A stretch of 64,000 bases of DNA from Puniceibacterium confluentis (lineage in GTDB: Bacteria > Pseudomonadota > Alphaproteobacteria > Rhodobacterales > Rhodobacteraceae), in contig NZ_VOJI01000012.1 in assembly GCF_007923445.1 (NCBI RefSeq), positions 93,066-157,065 on the forward strand, in the 5' to 3' direction. A model generated the notes under the pieces. That model did no database searches, was not told where the DNA came from, and saw only the letters and a program-made list of their open reading frames with translations. This document shows positions 61,729 to 64,000 of the stretch, piece by piece (the stretch's first letter is position 1; each line of letters starts with the position of its first letter). The position numbers were made by a program, and so were the translations under genes.

Positions 61729-62132
61729 GCGTGATCGTGACCGATACCGGCTTTGGCCCGGATGACTGGACCGGCGGATTTTCCGGCTGCGACGCAGAGA
61801 CCACGCCCGGTGTCGCGCTGGACCTGCCGTCCGACACCCCCGAGGACCAGCTGGACGCGAAGCTGATGACGGCGCCGATGCTGCGCATCGCGTTTCCCAG
61901 CGCGGCGGACGGGCGGGGGTTCACCCTGGCACGCCTGCTGCGGCTGCGCGGCTACAGCGGACGGCTGCGCGCCTTTGGCCATGTGATCGCCGATCAGTAT
62001 GCCATGGCCCGCCGCTCGGGGTTCGACGAGGTCGAGATCAGCGAAGACCTCGCCGCCCGCCAGCCCGAGGATCAGTGGCTGTTCCGTGCCGACTGGCAAG
62101 AGCACAACTATCAGGCCCGCCTGCGCGGCTGA
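61725..62132 (+). CDS. DUF934 protein of the cys operon
   Basis: A 135-aa protein, typical member DUF934 (AFPSAADGRGFTLARLLRLRGYSGRLRAFGHVIADQYAMARRSGFDEVEIS). It constantly follows cysI/cysH; role unknown, perhaps an electron-transfer or assembly helper. It overlaps cysH by four bases. Confidence 0.9.
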   Translation: MSVIVTDTGFGPDDWTGGFSGCDAETTPGVALDLPSDTPEDQLDAKLMTAPMLRIAFPSAADGRGFTLARLLRLRGYSGRLRAFGHVIADQYAMARRSGFDEVEISEDLAARQPEDQWLFRADWQEHNYQARLRG

Positions 62133-62235
62133 CAGCCGCGGCACGCCGCGGCGCTTGGGACCAAGTGCCGCGTTCCGCCCCTTCCAGACCCCATGTACAG
62201 AGGTGCCGGACCCAGACGTCCGGCAGATGCAACAG

Positions 62236-63096
62236 ATGACCGAGCAACGCCCCGTGAGCCAGACAGTGACAGACGCCAAAGCCGTAAAGGTTCCGACCCT
62301 GCCGGACGCCCAGAAGATCACCGAGGTGACTCACTGGACCGACCGGCTGTTCTCGTTCCGGGTCACGCGCCCCGCGTCGCTGCGGTTCCGGTCGGGCGAA
62401 TTCGTGATGATCGGCCTGATGGGGGAACCGGATCCGAAGACCGGCAAGCAGAAACCGCTGCTGCGCGCCTATTCCATCGCCTCGCCCTCCTGGGACGAAG
62501 AGCTGGAGTTCTATTCGATCAAGGTGCAGGACGGTCCGTTGACCTCGCGGCTGCAACACATCCAGCCGGGGGACGAGCTGATCCTGCGTCCGAAACCGGT
62601 CGGCACCCTGGTGCACGACGCGTTGCTGCCGGGCAAGCGGTTGTGGCTGTTCGCCACCGGCACCGGATTCGCGCCCTTCGCCTCGCTTCTGCGCGACCCG
62701 CAGACCTATGAGGACTACGACGAGGTCATCATGACCCACACCTGCCGCGAGGTGGGCGAGCTGACCTATGGCGCCCGGCTGATCGAGTCGCTGAAATCCG
62801 ACGAACTGATGGTCGAGCTGATCGGCGCCGAAAACCTGGGCAAGCTGCGCTATTACCCGACGACCACCCGCGAACAGAGCCCGAAAATGGGTCGCATCAC
62901 CGACCTCATGCGCGACGGCACGGTGTTCCGCGACCTCGGCGTGCCGCAGCCGACCCCCGGAACCGACCGGGCCATGGTCTGCGGCAACCTCGCCTTCAAC
63001 CTTGAAATCAAGGAGATGCTCGAAGGCTACGGGCTTGAAGAAGGCGCGAACTCCGACCCCAAGCACTATGTGGTGGAAAAGGCCTTTCTCGACTGA
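62236..63096 (+). CDS. fpr: Ferredoxin/flavodoxin-NADP+ reductase
   Basis: A 286-aa flavoenzyme: FAD site LLRAYSIASPSWDEELEFYSIKV, GTLVHDALLPGKRLWLFATGTGFAPFASLL (NADP), and the C-terminal VVEKAFLD pattern of bacterial FNR. It likely supplies reduced ferredoxin to CysI and other enzymes. Start ATG at 62236 is picked over one nine bases earlier; neither has a strong ribosome-binding site. Confidence 0.93.
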   Translation: MTEQRPVSQTVTDAKAVKVPTLPDAQKITEVTHWTDRLFSFRVTRPASLRFRSGEFVMIGLMGEPDPKTGKQKPLLRAYSIASPSWDEELEFYSIKVQDGPLTSRLQHIQPGDELILRPKPVGTLVHDALLPGKRLWLFATGTGFAPFASLLRDPQTYEDYDEVIMTHTCREVGELTYGARLIESLKSDELMVELIGAENLGKLRYYPTTTREQSPKMGRITDLMRDGTVFRDLGVPQPTPGTDRAMVCGNLAFNLEIKEMLEGYGLEEGANSDPKHYVVEKAFLD

Positions 63097-63282
63097 GGTC
63101 CGCTCGGGGCTCCCGACACAGGGATGCTGTGCTCGGCGTCCCGGGGGCAGAGCGCGCCGACATGCGGATCTGTTGCACAGTGGCGCGGAATCCTTGGAAA
63201 CATCGCTATTTGCCGCTTGAACCGCTCGCGTCCGGCCATTACCTTGCGCCCCTGACGCGAAGGACACAAAAGGAATTTTACC

Positions 63283-63828
63283 ATAGCCCGCAGACCCCAC
63301 AACGCGCCCCCACAGCGCGAAACCGGCCCCCGCATCAATGACCGCATCCGTTCACCCGAAGTCCGCCTGATTGGCGCGGACGGCGAAAATGTCGGCGTTG
63401 TGACGCCTGCCCGTGCCATGGAAATGGCCGAAGAGGCCGGCCTTGATCTGGTCGAGATTTCTCCCAATGCGGCCCCGCCGGTCTGCAAGATCATGGATTT
63501 CGGCAAGTACAAGTACGAGACGCAGAAACGCGAAGCCGAAGCGCGCAAGAAGCAGAAGATCATCGAGGTCAAGGAAATCAAGTTCCGGCCCAACACCGAC
63601 ATCCATGACTATGAAGTCAAGATGCGGTCGGTCTTCAAGTTTCTTGAAAATGGCGACAAGGTAAAGATCACCCTGCGCTTCCGGGGCCGCGAGATGGCCC
63701 ACCAGAACCTCGGGCGTGAACTGCTCGAGCGGGTGGCCGAGGATGTCAAGGAAGTGGGCAAGATCGAAAACATGCCCAAGATGGAAGGTCGCCAGATGAT
63801 CATGATGATCGGACCGGTGTCCAAGTAA
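63283..63828 (+). CDS. infC: Translation initiation factor IF-3, AUA start
   Basis: A 181-aa IF-3: N-domain [20 protein letters not shown] then [56 protein letters not shown], a basic linker, and C-domain [40 protein letters not shown]. Homology covers residues upstream of any ATG or GTG. The only plausible start is ATA with AAAGGA eight bases before it. Use of a non-AUG codon fits the known self-regulation of infC. A terminator follows. Confidence 0.93.
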   Translation: MARRPHNAPPQRETGPRINDRIRSPEVRLIGADGENVGVVTPARAMEMAEEAGLDLVEISPNAAPPVCKIMDFGKYKYETQKREAEARKKQKIIEVKEIKFRPNTDIHDYEVKMRSVFKFLENGDKVKITLRFRGREMAHQNLGRELLERVAEDVKEVGKIENMPKMEGRQMIMMIGPVSK

Positions 63829-63856
63829 GCTGGCCCTGTATTTCAGTTCGGCTTCA

Positions 63857-63882
63857 GGGGTGCGCGTCGGCGCGCCCCTTTT
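63857..63882 (+). terminator. Intrinsic terminator after infC
   Basis: GGGGTGCGC and GCGCGCCCC form a 9-bp stem (one G-U type pair) with loop GTCG, followed by TTTT. Confidence 0.8.
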
Positions 63883-63930
63883 GTCTGTTCAGGGACGCGT
63901 CGGACGCGCCCCCGGTGTCGGGATCTGCGC

Positions 63931-64000
63931 CTAGCTGTTCAGTCCCGGCATCTGGTGGATCGGGTTGACGATGAATCTTTCCGGTTCTGAAGTCCAGATC
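63931..64000 (-). CDS. C-terminal end of an unknown leftward gene (partial)
   Basis: The minus strand reads IWTSEPERFIVNPIHQMPGL then NS and a stop. It looks protein-like, but only 23 codons are inside the window and I cannot name the family; it might belong to a mobile-element protein. Convergent with infC. Confidence 0.35.
   Translation of the reverse strand, partial: IWTSEPERFIVNPIHQMPGLNS

Overview
The window looks like a chromosomal segment of a marine alphaproteobacterium of the Rhodobacteraceae (Roseobacter group). This is inferred from high-GC coding sequence, the gene order cysG-DUF2849-cysI-cysH-DUF934-ferredoxin reductase, TRAP transporters for uronates, a BCCT betaine-type carrier, P4-type integrase and AlpA cassettes, and IS427-type elements. 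No rRNA, tRNA or CRISPR array was recognised.

Left end (1-11650) is accessory DNA. A cassette read leftwards contains a P4-type integrase, an unknown protein, an AlpA regulator, a small HTH protein, a 32-aa ORF, a Toprim primase and the start of a DUF3987-like protein. The last steps are coupled by ATGA overlaps. It is interrupted by a decayed but full-length IS427-group element and a 618-aa secreted RTX-type protein built from 29-residue repeats. To the right lie an Mrr-type restriction endonuclease, a serine resolvase, and a graveyard of broken genes (trypsin-like protease, recombinase tail, RTX protein).

11643-19645 is a single leftward operon: a pentaheme periplasmic cytochrome c, then nqrA-B-C-D-E-F, apbE, nqrM and a CBS-domain protein, nearly all overlapping or touching. 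NqrB is short and lacks the flavin-attachment motif, while NqrC keeps it. This suggests a variant Na+-pump-like complex wired to a multiheme cytochrome, and it is the most unusual system here.

20290-28145: a divergent LysR regulator and a rightward cassette of aldehyde dehydrogenase, an M19 'dipeptidase' with altered metal ligands, a BCCT carrier, an unknown 559-aa protein, a DUF3726 protein and RidA. It probably imports and catabolises a betaine-like compound. An L,D-transpeptidase and more gene debris follow (28628-30660).

30721-41578: a long leftward set read from 40446: sugar-type ABC transporter, sugar isomerase-like TIM barrel, two Gfo/Idh/MocA dehydrogenases, a Dabb protein, maleylacetate reductase, an intradiol (hydroxyquinol-type) dioxygenase and a BKACE beta-keto acid cleavage enzyme. 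A LysR gene diverges from it. Together these could strip sugar from an aromatic glycoside, or process a cyclitol, and take the ring to central metabolites. A PAP2 phosphatase and broken remnants of a peptide-ABC locus follow.

44139-56175 is a uronate catabolic locus: kdgK and a GntR regulator diverge from uxaC, a TRAP transporter, a cupin, kduI, kduD, a uxuB-like reductase, uxuA and uxaA.

56256-63096: a GFA-family protein, an Lrp/AsnC regulator, and the assimilatory sulfate reduction operon cysG-DUF2849-cysI-cysH-DUF934-fpr. Then comes infC with a probable AUA start codon and a terminator. A fragment of an unknown leftward gene closes the window.
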